Assembly (NCBI GenBank): GCA_023053685.1
Contig: JALIGW010000025.1
Span: 8,651,453 to 8,715,452, forward strand
DNA: 64,000 nucleotides
Source: Diadophis punctatus similis
Lineage: Eukaryota > Chordata > Lepidosauria > Squamata > Dipsadidae
Reading direction: 5' to 3'
The notes below the pieces were generated by a model that was given only the letters and a program-made list of their open reading frames with translations, had not been told where the DNA came from and did not search any database. Both the position numbers and the translations under genes were made by a program. This document shows, piece by piece, positions 12,609 to 22,710 of the stretch; the stretch's first letter is position 1; each line of letters opens with the position of its first letter.

Positions 12609-13183
12609 TGCAATGTTGCACTTCTGGTGGGCCTGTTCATGACTTCTTGACCAAATAGGAAGAAAAGACACCGGACAGTTTTTCTTTGGGATGAACGGCC
12701 CCAAATGAGACTAGGGTACGTTCTTTTATTAGGTTCAAACAAAGGAAGGATGGACATGATTACATCAAAACACACATGGTAAACTTAACCCAATAATAAA
12801 GTTACAGCGTGGCAAACTCAGCCCCTTTACAGGGGGAATGGGTGGGAGACAGGTACAAAGGGGGGGTGATTAATGCATCTCACTAATTGGTATCTGTCAG
12901 GCACAGCTCGCATTCCAATGTCCATTGGAGTTGATAATTTCCAGATACGGGGAGGGCTGTGCTGGGCTTTCTAGCACGTAGGCTGACAAAGGTCAGGATG
13001 TGAGCTTTTGAGGAATGCAAAAGGAGTGTGTCGTATCTGCCTGACCCTAAAACAGTGTGTTAGCTTACAGCAAACAAGCTAATGCATCTTCACATTTGGA
13101 TTAAAGAAGGAGTGAATCAAAGGGCAAATTACAATGCATTTTGTTACAAGGATATAATATACATATAAAACAATATTGCAACA
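12609..13183 (-). repeat. 5' LTR of the provirus
   Basis: The minus-strand partner of 8590-9165. It is followed on that strand by a primer-binding-like sequence starting TGGTGCCCCGTGTGAGG two bases after the LTR end. The tRNA is not assigned. The few visible differences from the other LTR would allow dating. Confidence 0.88.
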
Positions 13184-13334
13184 CTATGCATGCGCAAAAA
13201 AAATTCCCCCAAAAAGATGGCGGCGTCCACGGACTGGCATTGACAGAACCAGTTCCGTGACATTATTGTGATGTCACCAGCTGGTTGCTACCAGTTCAGG
13301 AAAACCGGTCCGAACTGGGAGGAACCCACCTCTA
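13184..13334. mobile_element. hAT non-autonomous element, right half
   Basis: Continues the element begun at 8425 after the provirus. It contains GATGGCGGCGTCC, TGTGATGTCACCAGC and the terminus GAACCCACCTCTA. The 8-bp duplication GTATGGAT follows at 13335-13342. Confidence 0.85.
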
Positions 13335-13584
13335 GTATGGATTAATAAGGAAGTAAGCAATGGGATAGAGAAGATAGAGATTTCCCCAAATACGTGGACC
13401 TTTGAAATAACATGGAGAAGCCAAAGAAAAAAGATGAGAAGATGGCCATTAAACCCCCAGATTTTGAAGGAGAAGGAATATACTCAAAGGATTACAAAAG
13501 AATTGACACTATTTTTAAAAGAAAACAAAAAACAACATATTTCACTTTCAAACTTATGGGATACTATGAAAGCATACATAAGGG
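13335..13584 (+). pseudogene. L1 ORF2 fragment, continuation
   Basis: Resumes the L1 ORF2 reading from 8424, with WINKEVSNGIEK and KEYTQRITKELTLFLKENK in adjoining frames. This is the region between the endonuclease and RT of L1. It stops where another hAT element begins at 13585. Confidence 0.7.
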
Positions 13585-13753
13585 CAGGGGTGGATTCCAC
13601 CCGGTTTGGACCGGTTTGCCCAAACCGGTAGTGACCTGCTGGTGATGTCACAATGATGTCACCAAACCGGATTGGTCGGTGCTGGTCCGTGGGCGCCGCC
13701 ATCTTTTTTTTGGGGGAATTTTTTTGAATTTTTTTCCTTCTGAGCATGCGCAT
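13585..13753. mobile_element. Truncated hAT element (left half only)
   Basis: Begins CAGGGGTGGATTCC, then ACCGGTTTGCCCAAACCGG, GTGATGTCACAATG and GCCGCCATC, like others in the window. It ends at TGAGCATGCGCA, where it meets the TSD of the ORF1-only retroelement. No right half or second target copy follows, so this is a rearrangement junction. Confidence 0.75.
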
Positions 13754-13767
13754 AACATTTATTTGTC

Positions 13768-16349
13768 TGGGACTTCCGGTTTTGGAGCGCTTCATCGCAG
13801 ACATCCCTCGTTGGATGCCTTTCCGATCTTTGTTAAAAGCCGCCAGAACAGCTGTCTGGCGGCTTTAAAATCTCTTCCCCGGGCAAAGGGGAGAGATGAG
13901 AGCCTGACAGGAGGGGTAGAGCCCCCCCAGCGCCTTAGGAGCCATCTGCAGGGCGCGAAGGGAGAGCTCCCCATGCAGCCTGTCTCCAGCTCCGAAGATC
14001 CGGAAACCTCTGCCTTTTGCAGAGCTAGATGGAGTGACCAGCCGCTGCTTCAAAAATGGGATTTATAACTACATTTAAACTATAGAAGCAGACAGAGAGA
14101 AACAGGCGTGAGATGGGCAAGTACTGAAACCTCTTTTTTTCCTTTTTTTTTCAACTCCTGGGTAAGCTTTCACTTCGGCAAGGGAACAAAGGAAACAGAG
14201 TAACAATATGGCGATTGAGAAGTGAAAGTGACTCTCGTTTCCCCAGAGGCTTTTTTTTTTTTTTCTTTCTCTCTCTCTTATGGAAACTTTTAACTTGGAA
14301 AAATGGTTTTTTCTTTCTCTGTCTCCTAACTCTGGATTAAAGTTATAATAGAAATATTTTCAATAATAAAAGACTATCTGATTTTTAAACTGGAAAGAAC
14401 TTTAATCAGGCAACTGGCTTTCTTTCTTTTTTGTACTCTTTTGAAACACCAATGGCTTCAAAGTTTGGAAAGACTGTTTTGACTAAAAGAAATGACTATT
14501 CATCTGGATATATTTCTAAAATGCAACTTAACACTGAGCTAACACCTCCACAGCTTTTGACACCTGAAAATTTATTAAATAATTTAAAGATTATGAAACA
14601 TGAACTTACTTTGGAATTTAACCAGAAAATAAGTGAGATAGACCATAAGATGCAGGCTGCTTTGAAGAATATGAATCAACAACTAAGATTTGATGTGTTA
14701 GAGGTTTGCAAAGGCTTAGCAACAAATATTGAAGTTTTGGCAGAACGTATTGAAACAAATAAACAAGCTTTGGCAACTTCGGTGAATTACATAGATAAAA
14801 TCCAAAATGACATTGCAAATTTTGAAAAAGAGGTCTTAATGACTCAGTTCAGATCTATGGAAGTTGCTATAAGGATTAGAGGTTTGAAAGAAGGATTATA
14901 TGAAAATTTAAAAGGCAGGATGGTTGACATATTGGATCAGGTGTCTGGAATTTCTAAAGCGGAATTGGCTACACAAATCGACAAAACATACAGAATCAAC
15001 TCGTGGTACGCCAAACAAAAGCATCTACCAAGGGATATTGTCATATATTTTACCACAAGAGCTCTACGGAACAGAATTATACAAGCAACGTTTAACAATA
15101 ATCTTATGGTGAATGGTCAGGAACTAAAGATTTGGAAAGAAATCCCCTCTAAAATGCTTAAAGCCAGGAAAAGCTATACTTTTTTGATTGATGAATTTAA
15201 GAGATTAAATTTACAATATAAATGGGAAGCACCAGTTGGAGTAACAGTGAAATTTTCTGGAAAAAGATACCGGCTCAACACGATAAAAAAAGCTACTGAA
15301 TTTTATGTCAATGTTCTAAAGGCTGATATATCCAAGATTCCAGAAGAAGGGTGTATGAAAATAAAAGAGGAGGAGGAGGGGAAGCCACCTTCGATGGATC
15401 AAAAAGAAATAGACTCAAAAATCCAAAAGGAGTGCCTGAATCAGATAGCTGGGGAAGAGGAGATGGAGGTTTGGGAGCAGACGGGAGACGACTTGACAAA
15501 TTTGAATTTATTGAACTATTAAAAGATGAACTATCAAGATACAAAATAATGTGATGTTGAAATATATTGGATGGATAGAAACTAATATGATTGTATTTTA
15601 TCTTTTCCCTATCTAATGATTACTTATGCAATATTTAGTTAAGTTTTATATAATTTTGAGGTTATTTTTAATGTTGATAATATTAGATATATATAGTTTG
15701 TTGAAGATTTGTTTATTGTTTATTCTTTTTTTATTTTCTTTTTTTGTTTATTGAAGTTAGCGAATTAATTTAGAATAATATTATCTTATTAATATCATGA
15801 TGAAATTTAATATTTGATGATTACTTATGTAACATTTAGTTAAGTTTTATCTTAGAGGTTATTTCTAATGTCAATAATATTAGTTTAAGATTTGTGTATT
15901 TTATATTTAGTTATTACTTATGTAACACTTACCTTGTATAAGATAGAGGACTGAAGGGAGGAGGTAGGAGGTTTGTTTGTTTGTAGTGTTAAAGAGTTTT
16001 CTCTTTCTTTCTTTCTTTTTTTTTATTCTCTTTCTTTTTTTTCTCTCTCTTTTTTGTATCTTTACTATTGTATACAAATGCGATATATTAGTACTGTATA
16101 GTTTGGAGTTGAAGTTTTTTTAAAAATAGTGTTCTTTTTTTCCTTTTTCCTTTTTCTTTTTATTAACAATTTAAACTTATTATTATGCCCTGTATTATCT
16201 CTGGGAAGTCCGGGGGGGGGAGGTGGGGAGGGAAGGGGGTGGGTCTGGGGGGGGGAAATAAAAATGTTTGTACTTTGGATTTAATATTTTGTTACCACTT
16301 ATGTAAGTTTGTACTAATAAAACTTTTTTGAGAAAAAAAAAAAAAACAA
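13768..16349 (+). mobile_element. ORF1-only L1 element (half-LINE), copy 1
   Basis: The element runs from TGGGACTTCCGG to a poly-A at 16349. It has a 5' leader of about 680 bp, ORF1 at 14452-15522, then about 820 bp of AT-rich 3' sequence with the L1-type G-rich tract and AATAAAAC. There is no ORF2. AACATTTATTTGTC (14 bp) occurs just before it (13754-13767), after it (16350-16363) and after the second copy. This architecture resembles mammalian HAL1 half-LINEs; equivalence to HAL1 is my inference. Confidence 0.8.
14452..15522 (+). CDS. L1 ORF1p-like protein, half-LINE copy 1
   Basis: An intact 356-aa frame. I chose the ATG at 14452 because MASKFGK aligns with the start of copy 2; an ATG at 14431 is in frame upstream. 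An N-terminal coiled coil (about residues 45-135, with ISEIDHKMQAALKNMNQQL) leads into the RRM-like core (IRIRGLKEG) and the C-terminal domain (YAKQKHLPRDIVIYFTT, KSYTFLIDEFKRLNLQYKW). The acidic tail is KEEEEGKP. In the L1 family this protein binds RNA as a trimer and acts as a nucleic-acid chaperone. No stop breaks the frame. Confidence 0.88.
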   Translation: MASKFGKTVLTKRNDYSSGYISKMQLNTELTPPQLLTPENLLNNLKIMKHELTLEFNQKISEIDHKMQAALKNMNQQLRFDVLEVCKGLATNIEVLAERIETNKQALATSVNYIDKIQNDIANFEKEVLMTQFRSMEVAIRIRGLKEGLYENLKGRMVDILDQVSGISKAELATQIDKTYRINSWYAKQKHLPRDIVIYFTTRALRNRIIQATFNNNLMVNGQELKIWKEIPSKMLKARKSYTFLIDEFKRLNLQYKWEAPVGVTVKFSGKRYRLNTIKKATEFYVNVLKADISKIPEEGCMKIKEEEEGKPPSMDQKEIDSKIQKECLNQIAGEEEMEVWEQTGDDLTNLNLLNY

Positions 16350-16363
16350 AACATTTATTTGTC

Positions 16364-18900
16364 TGGGACTTCCGGTTTGGATCGCACCATCGTGGACGCT
16401 CCTTTGTTGGGCACCTTTCCGATTCTTGTAAAAAGCCGCCAGAACAGCTGTCTGGCGGCTTTGAAATCTCTTCCCCGGGCAAAGGGGAGAGATGAGAGCT
16501 TGACAGGTGAGGTAGAGCCCCCCCAGTGCCCTAGGAGCCATCCAGGGGCGTGAAGGGAGGGCTCCCCATGCAGCCTGTCTCCTGCTCCGGGAATCAGGAA
16601 ACCTCCGCTTTTGCGGAGCAAGATGCCGTGACCACCGCTGCTTCCAGAATGGGATTTACAATTATTTTTTGATTTAAAGAAGCAGACAGAGAGAAACAGG
16701 AGTGAGATGGGCAAGTACCGAAATTTCTTTTTTCTTTTTTCTTCAACTCCTCTGCTAGCTTTCACTTCGGCAAGGAAACAAGTAACAGTTAATAATATGG
16801 CGACTGAAGAAGGTGGGAGGAGAAGTGAAAGTGACTTTCGTTTTGCCAGAGGTTTTTTTCTTATGGAAACTTTTGATTTTGAAAACTGGCTTTTCTTTCT
16901 CTGTCTCCTAACCCTGGATTAAAGTTATAACTGATAGATTTTTAATAATAAAAGACTACCTGGTTTTGAAACTGGAAAGAACTTTAATTAGGGATTTGGC
17001 TTTTTTTTCTTTCTTTGTACTCCTTTGAAACACTACAATGGCTTCAAAATCCAGAAAGATTGTTTTGAGTAAAAGAAATGACTATCCCTCTGGTTATACT
17101 TCTAAAATGCAACTTATTACTGAGTTAACACCTCCACAGTCTTTGACACCTGAAAGCTTATTAAGTAATTTAAAGATTATGAAACATGAACTGACTTTGG
17201 AATTTAACCAGAAAATTAGTGAAATAGATAAGAAAATGCAGGCTGCTTTGAAGAATATGAATCAACAACTTAGGTCGGACGTGTTAGAGGTTTGCAAAGG
17301 ATTAGCAACAAATATTGAAGTTCTGGCAGAACATATTGAAACAAATAAACAAGCTTTGGCAACCTCGGTGGAATACATAGATAAAATTCAAAATGATATT
17401 GCAAATTTTGAAACAGAGGTGTTGATGACGCAGTTCAGATCAATGGAAGTTGCTGTTAGGGTCAGAGGATTGAAGGAGGGATTATATGAAGATTTAAAAG
17501 GAAGGATGGTTGATGCTTTGGACCAGGTGTCTGGAATGTCTAAAGTGGAATTGGCTACACAAATTGACAAGATATATAGAATCAACTCGTGGTATGCTAA
17601 ACAAAAACACCTACCAAGGGACATTGTCATATTTTTTACTACAAAAACCTTACGGAATAGAATTATACAGGCAACGTTTAACAACAATCTTAAGGTGAAT
17701 GGCCAGGAATTAAAGATTTGGAAAGAAATCCCCTCTAAAATGCTTAAAGCCAGAAAAAGTTACACCTTTCTGATTGATGAACTCAAAAGATTAAATTTAC
17801 AATATAAATGGGAAGCACCAGTAGGAGTAGCGGTGAAATTTTCTGGAAAAAGATACCGGCTTAACACGATAAAGAATGCTACTGAATTCTATGTCAATGT
17901 TTTAAAGGCTGATATATCCAGAATTCCAGAGGAAGGATGTATGAAAGTAAAAGAGGAGGAGGAGGGGAAGCCACCCCTGTCGGATCAAAAGGAAATAGAT
18001 TTCAAGAACCAAAATGAGTGCCAGAGCCAGATAGACGGGGAAAAGGAGATGGAGGATCGAGACCAGATGGGAGGCGAGTTGATAAATTCAAAATCATTGA
18101 GATATAAAAAGATGCAACTATCAAGATACAAGAAGATGTGGTGTTGAAATATCTTGGACGGATAGAGATTAATATGATTGTATTTTTCCTTTTTTCTTCC
18201 CTTTCTTTTTTTATATATATATATTTGTATATGTTATTAATATGTTATTATGTTATTAATATTATGATGAAATTTAATATTTAATGATTATCTATGTAAT
18301 ATTTAGTTAAGTTTTATTTAATTTTGAGGTTATTTTTATTATTAATTTTTATTATTAATCTATTATTAAACTTAGAATTTTTTTGAAGCTAGCAATTCGA
18401 GGTATGGCAACAATATGTTAATAATATTAGTTTAAGATTTTTGTATTTTATATTTAGCTATTATTTACGTAATATTTATCTAAGTTTTATTTAATTTGGA
18501 GGAAATGTTGCACAAGGTAGAGGATTGAAGGGAGGAGGAAGTTTGTTTGTTTGTTTATCTTTTTCTTTTTTCTCTACTTTATCTTAGTTATGCTTTTCTT
18601 GTATTGTTAAGAGATTTTTCTTTTTTTTGTATCTCTATTATTTTGTACATAGACGATATATTATTAGTGTACAATTTGGAGTTGAAGCTTTCAAAAAATA
18701 ATGTTCTTTTTTATTAACCTAATTTAAATTTATTTAATTGATATTATGCCCTGTATTCTCTCTGGGAAGTCCGGGGGGGAGGGGGGAGGGAAGGGGGTGG
18801 GCTAGGGGGGAGAAAAATAAAAAAATGTTTGTACTTTATATTCAATATTTAGCTATTACCTATGTAATTTTGTACTAATAAAACTTTTTGAATAAAAAAA
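16364..18900 (+). mobile_element. ORF1-only L1 element (half-LINE), copy 2
   Basis: Directly follows copy 1, separated only by the 14-bp AACATTTATTTGTC. It has the same layout: leader starting TGGGACTTCCGG, ORF1 at 17038-18147, AT-rich 3' part, G-rich tract at about 18770-18805, poly-A. A third copy of the 14-mer (18901-18914) then leads into the METTL7A copy B flank. The two elements differ at many positions and by indels in the leader, so they are not a very recent duplication. Confidence 0.82.
17038..18147 (+). CDS. L1 ORF1p-like protein, half-LINE copy 2
   Basis: An intact 369-aa frame collinear with the 356-aa protein of copy 1. It has the same coiled coil, RRM-like core (VRVRGLKEGLYEDLKGRM) and C-terminal domain (IDKIYRINSWYAKQKHLPRD). 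It ends with a longer tail (MQLSRYKKMWC) because the stop differs. Most differences from copy 1 look conservative, which suggests the frame was under selection in the source elements. Confidence 0.88.
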   Translation: MASKSRKIVLSKRNDYPSGYTSKMQLITELTPPQSLTPESLLSNLKIMKHELTLEFNQKISEIDKKMQAALKNMNQQLRSDVLEVCKGLATNIEVLAEHIETNKQALATSVEYIDKIQNDIANFETEVLMTQFRSMEVAVRVRGLKEGLYEDLKGRMVDALDQVSGMSKVELATQIDKIYRINSWYAKQKHLPRDIVIFFTTKTLRNRIIQATFNNNLKVNGQELKIWKEIPSKMLKARKSYTFLIDELKRLNLQYKWEAPVGVAVKFSGKRYRLNTIKNATEFYVNVLKADISRIPEEGCMKVKEEEEGKPPLSDQKEIDFKNQNECQSQIDGEKEMEDRDQMGGELINSKSLRYKKMQLSRYKKMWC

Positions 18901-19094
18901 AACATTTATTTGTCCTCCCTCCAAACCTGATCCAAGGTACCCATTTAAGTATAGTGCAGCTTGAACTTTTAGGAGCCTTTCTCCACTCCGAATTGTATAG
19001 AGGAAACACTTTTCTTATTGCAGCGTATGCATTGTCACTGTTAATTCTTTAAAGTCAGAAATCTGATTTTAAGAGAAAGATGCTTTCTCTTAAA

Positions 19095-19331
19095 TTACTT
19101 CACAGCGTATCCATAAATATGGGGACGAACTATACTTAGGAACAACGGGCCTATGATATGTTGCAAGTTCAGTTTAGAAAACCCCGCATTCTCCAAATCT
19201 TTCCAGGTCTCTCTTAACAAGGTGCAGCCATCTCCCACATATCTCCAAGTAGGGTCATAGACTTGTTGCCAGAAGGAGGTCCAGGTTGATCTGCCAGCTG
19301 CTACATGTTCCATGAAATAGAATGCACCACC
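19095..19331 (-). CDS. METTL7A-like copy B, exon 2
   Basis: Open 78-codon exon from GGAFYFMEHV to YGYAVK, with a CCAG acceptor just above 19331 and the stop at 19095. It shares TWRYV and IIGPLFLS with copy C. The partner exon 1 has no splice donor, so this intact exon is probably not expressed in a normal transcript. Confidence 0.8.
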   Translation of the reverse strand, partial: GGAFYFMEHVAAGRSTWTSFWQQVYDPTWRYVGDGCTLLRETWKDLENAGFSKLNLQHIIGPLFLSIVRPHIYGYAVK

Positions 19332-19850
19332 CTGGAAAAGGTAAAATAATACAAGAAATAATAATATAAAGCAGAATGCTTTGAAATTACATAAAAATCC
19401 ACACTGTAATCAACACTGTTGTTATATAACTTCCTGGGGACATTAACTCTTAGGGAGAGCCTGGAACCCCAACAGAGCACGTCCCTGGGTGATGGATTTG
19501 CCCTCCCCTACCCAATATGGCTTTTGTGCTGTAATGGTGGGCTGGAGGGAATCAAATACCTCCCATGGACCAACAGGCCTGGTGAGTGGCAGCTGGTTCA
19601 TCAGTATTTACTTAAGGCGAAGACCACATTGGTCAGAACAGCTTCTGAAGAACAGCACACGGTGTGGTGGCAGCCAGTTGAATAGTGTGTGCACAGGGTG
19701 TAGAAAGCAAAGGGAAGACTACTACAGTGTGTATTTCCCATGAAAATCATGTTAATGGCAGCAAAACCTAACATTGGCCCCGAGTACGGGTGCCCCTTAA
19801 ATGGGGCAGGGGTACTAAGAATCTTCCAGTCTGCTAGAAGCATGATAAAT

Positions 19851-20047
19851 CAAGGATGAAATTCAGCAGGTTCTGACAGGTTCTGGAGAATCGGTAGCAG
19901 AAATTTTGAGTAGTTCAGAGAACCGGCAAATACCACCTCTGGCTGGCCCCAGAGTGGGGTGGGAATGGGGATTTTGCAGTATCCTTCCCCTGCCATGCCC
20001 ACCAAGCCACGCCCACAGAACTGGTAGGGAAAAGTTTATCACCCCTG
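19851..20047. mobile_element. Non-autonomous hAT element, GGGGTGAAATTC family (copy B)
   Basis: The same insertion as in copies C and D, with target duplication TGATAAA(T/C) at both ends and a terminus related to GAATTTCACCCCTG. It holds only one copy of the internal 41-bp unit (GGGGAAGGATACTGCAAAAT on the other strand), against three in C and D. Confidence 0.8.
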
Positions 20048-20059
20048 TGATAAACCCAA

Positions 20060-20860
20060 AACTATGAATTGGAACGTGGAATCTGAGAAGCCTATATGAA
20101 TCTTGGAAAACAGAAAATACTATCAAAGAAATGTCCAAATGCAATATCTCTCTATTGGAAGTGAGTGAAATGTGCTGGCCTGAAAATGGAATGCGTAGAA
20201 TAGGAGATTATACTATTTACTACTCTGGGGAAAATAGTAAACATCATCGAAATGGAGTAGCTATAATCGTAAACAATCTTGTAAATAAATGCATCAAGTC
20301 CTTTATTCCTGTATCCGATAGAGTGATGATGATTCAAATAAATAGTACTCCAGTAAATATGTATGTTATAAAAGTTTATGCTCCCATGGCTCACAGTGAT
20401 GAGGAGGAAGTTCTATGAAGATATAAGCAGTGTACTGAAAACCCTAAAAAGTAATGATATCACAATACTCATAGGGGACTTCAATGCAAAAGTGGGAGAA
20501 GGAAGTGATGCTCCTGTAGTTGAAAACTTTGGCTTAGGAATCAGAAATGGTAGAGGTGACAGATTTGTAGACTTCTGCAAGGAACATAGGCAATGTGTGA
20601 TGAATAATTTTTTCAAGTTGCCAAAAAGATGCCTCTACACTTGGAGATTTCCAGCAGATACACAAAATATTATAGTAAGGAACCAAATTGACTATTTTAC
20701 AATAAACAAAAGATTTAGAAACTCAGTAAAACCAGTAAAGACATACCCAGGTGCAAATGTAATCTACTACTTGCCGAAGTCCAGTTGAAACTAAAAAGGA
20801 TGACAAACCCGAATCCTCCTAAACCAAGAATTGACGGGCACTAGGGATTATATTCATCAT
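20060..20860 (+). pseudogene. RTE-type LINE endonuclease fragment (copy B intron)
   Basis: Two overlapping frames (20131-20418 and 20378-20788) make up an apurinic-endonuclease-like domain, with GMRRIGDYTIYYSG, SDRVMMIQIN, ILIGDFNAKVGEG, RNQIDYFTINKRFRNS and VKTYPGA. These motifs fit RTE-clade ORF2. A frameshift lies near 20400, and the sequence stops at GATTATATTCATCATCACC, where copy D continues into RT. The internal deletion is identical in copy C. Confidence 0.8.
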
Positions 20861-21083
20861 CACCAACATTTCAAAAGAATGAGAGAATAAAATATGCCCC
20901 ATATTAGGTAGTAGATTACATCTGCTCATATCCCCAGCCTCTGTTTGTACTTCTTATCATTAGAAGAACAGAGTTTTGAAATTCTGCAGCGAAATGGCAG
21001 ATTTGGGACAGCATTTTAAACTTCTATTTAAAGGTGAAGGGCAGTATCTGGTCTATTTACTTAAGATATTGTGCTGTTCAAAG

Positions 21084-22016
21084 AATAGAATAGAATAGAA
21101 TAGAATTCTTTATTGGCCAAGTGTGATTGGACACACAAGGAATTTGTCTTTGGTGCATATGCTCTCAGTGTACATAAAAGAAAAGATACATTTGTCAAGA
21201 ATGGTTGTCATAGGGTTCAAGTAAGCAATCAGGAAACAATCAATATGAAATAATCGTAAGGATACAAGCAACAAGTTACAGTCATACAGTCATAAGTGGG
21301 AGGAGATGGGTGATAGGAACGATGAGAAAAACTAATAGTAATAGTAAGGCAGCCTAGTGAATAGTTTTACAGTGGTGAGGGAATTATTTGTTTAGCAGAG
21401 TGATGGCGTTCGGGAAAAAACTGTTCTTGTGTCTAGTTGTCTTGGTGTGCAGTGCTCTATAGCGACGTTTTGAGGGTAGGAGTTGAAACAATTTATGTCC
21501 AGGATGCAAGGGGTCAGTAAATATTTTCACGGCCCTCTTTTTGACTCGTGCAGTATACAGGTCCTCAATGGAAGGCAGGTTGGCAGTAATTGTTTTTTCT
21601 GCAGTTCTGATTATCCTCTGAAGTCTGTGTCTGTCTTGTTGGGTTGCAGAACCAAACCAGACAGTTATAGAGGTGCAGATGACAGACTCAATGATTCCTC
21701 TGTAGAACTGTATCAGCAGCTCCTTGGGAAGTTTGAGCTTCCTGAGTTGGCGCAGAAAGAACATTCTTTGTTGTGCTTTTTTGATGATGTTTTTGATGTT
21801 AGATGACCATTTTAGGTCTTGAGATATGATGGAACCTAGAAATTTGAAGGTCTCTGCTGTTGATACTGTGTTGTCTAGTATTGTAAGAGGTGGTAGGATG
21901 GGAGGGTTTCTCCTGAAGTCTACCACCATTTCTACGGTTTTGAATGTGTTCAGTTCCAGATTGTTCCGGTCGCACCATGAGACTAGTTGTTCAACCTCCT
22001 GTCTGTATGCGGTTTC
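21084..22016 (-). mobile_element. LINE 3' part with AATAG tail
   Basis: On the minus strand an RT C-terminal frame (21384-21929) leads into 3' sequence CTTGGCCAATAAAGAATTC and ends in an ATTCT/AATAG repeat (21084-21105). AATAG-type tails on CR1-like LINEs are remembered as characteristic of snake genomes. The insertion is private to copy B: copies C and D read straight through TTCAAAGGCTTCTGC or its equivalent. Confidence 0.8.
21384..21929 (-). pseudogene. Non-LTR RT C-terminal fragment
   Basis: A 181-aa open frame with FLGSIISQDLKWSSN, KAQQRMFFLRQLRKL, YRGIIESVICTSITVWFG and LLPSKRRYRALHTKTTRHKNSFFP. This is the region after the catalytic RT motifs in Rex1/CR1-like LINEs. The N-terminal RT and endonuclease are missing through 5' truncation. 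The starting Met is an accident of the truncation. Confidence 0.8.
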
Positions 22017-22710
22017 AGGCTTCTGCAGGATCAGAGACTAGCCAAAAAACTCCCAAAGTAGTGTTGTGCCACAGCAGACATAACCAAATGGGCACAGCCT
22101 GTGCTGTGACAGCATAATGCTTCTTCCCACCTCATGTTTTCCTCATGTAACCCTTCTTGTCCTCCTGCTACTGTGTTAGCTTGATCTACTCTGGTTCCTA
22201 CTCCAGTCTCCTCCAAATCAAACTTGATCCCTGGTGATTTCATGCAGACTTCCAGATGGGGAGAGCATTTTTGGAAACCATTCAAAAGTGGTTTGTCATT
22301 GGAGAGATATGTTTTAACTTTCCAATTTAGCTTCAACCTAGTCTTTTCTGGAGATTGACATACCAACCAGGCTCCTATTTCAGGCCTGAAGCTTGATGAC
22401 ATTTACTAACATTAAAGTTATGCGTATATTCCTTGAAGTTGTTGTACAGAGTCTGAAAATGATTCAGAAATGCAAAGGAGGCAGGAAAGGTGGGGTTACT
22501 TTAAGAAGGAATCCCGTTTAGGTTAAGCCCGAAAATCAGCAGCATAAAGAGCAGCAGAGAGGTGCTGTTTCTGTGGGATATAAACTTAAAGCCCTTGCTC
22601 CCATGCACACCTGCCTAGTGCCCATTATTTTCAAAGCATGCACACCTGCCTTATGCCCATTATTTGGTGTTCAGGACAGACCAGACTTAACTTCCCCTCT
22701 TTGCCCTTTG

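Larger units (their letters stand above)
8590..13183 (-). mobile_element. Endogenous retrovirus, defective, two LTRs
   Basis: Two near-identical 575-bp direct repeats (8590-9165 and 12609-13183) flank minus-strand gag, pol and env remnants in retroviral order. A 5-bp target duplication CTATG lies at 8585-8589 and 13184-13188. Beside the 5' LTR is a primer-binding-like stretch starting TGGTGCCCC. The 3' LTR is preceded by a purine tract ending AGAGGAGA. The interior is only 3.4 kb and lacks most of gag and pol, and LINE fragments sit inside it. The pol style suggests a beta- or alpha-like class II retrovirus; that placement is an inference. Confidence 0.88.
19332..22710 (-). other. Intron region of copy B
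   Basis: Matches the introns of C and D near both exons. It has lost about 2.4 kb corresponding to copy C 35590-38075 and has gained the AATAG-tailed LINE at 21084-22016. It carries the RTE endonuclease fragment in the same shortened form as copy C. Confidence 0.7.
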
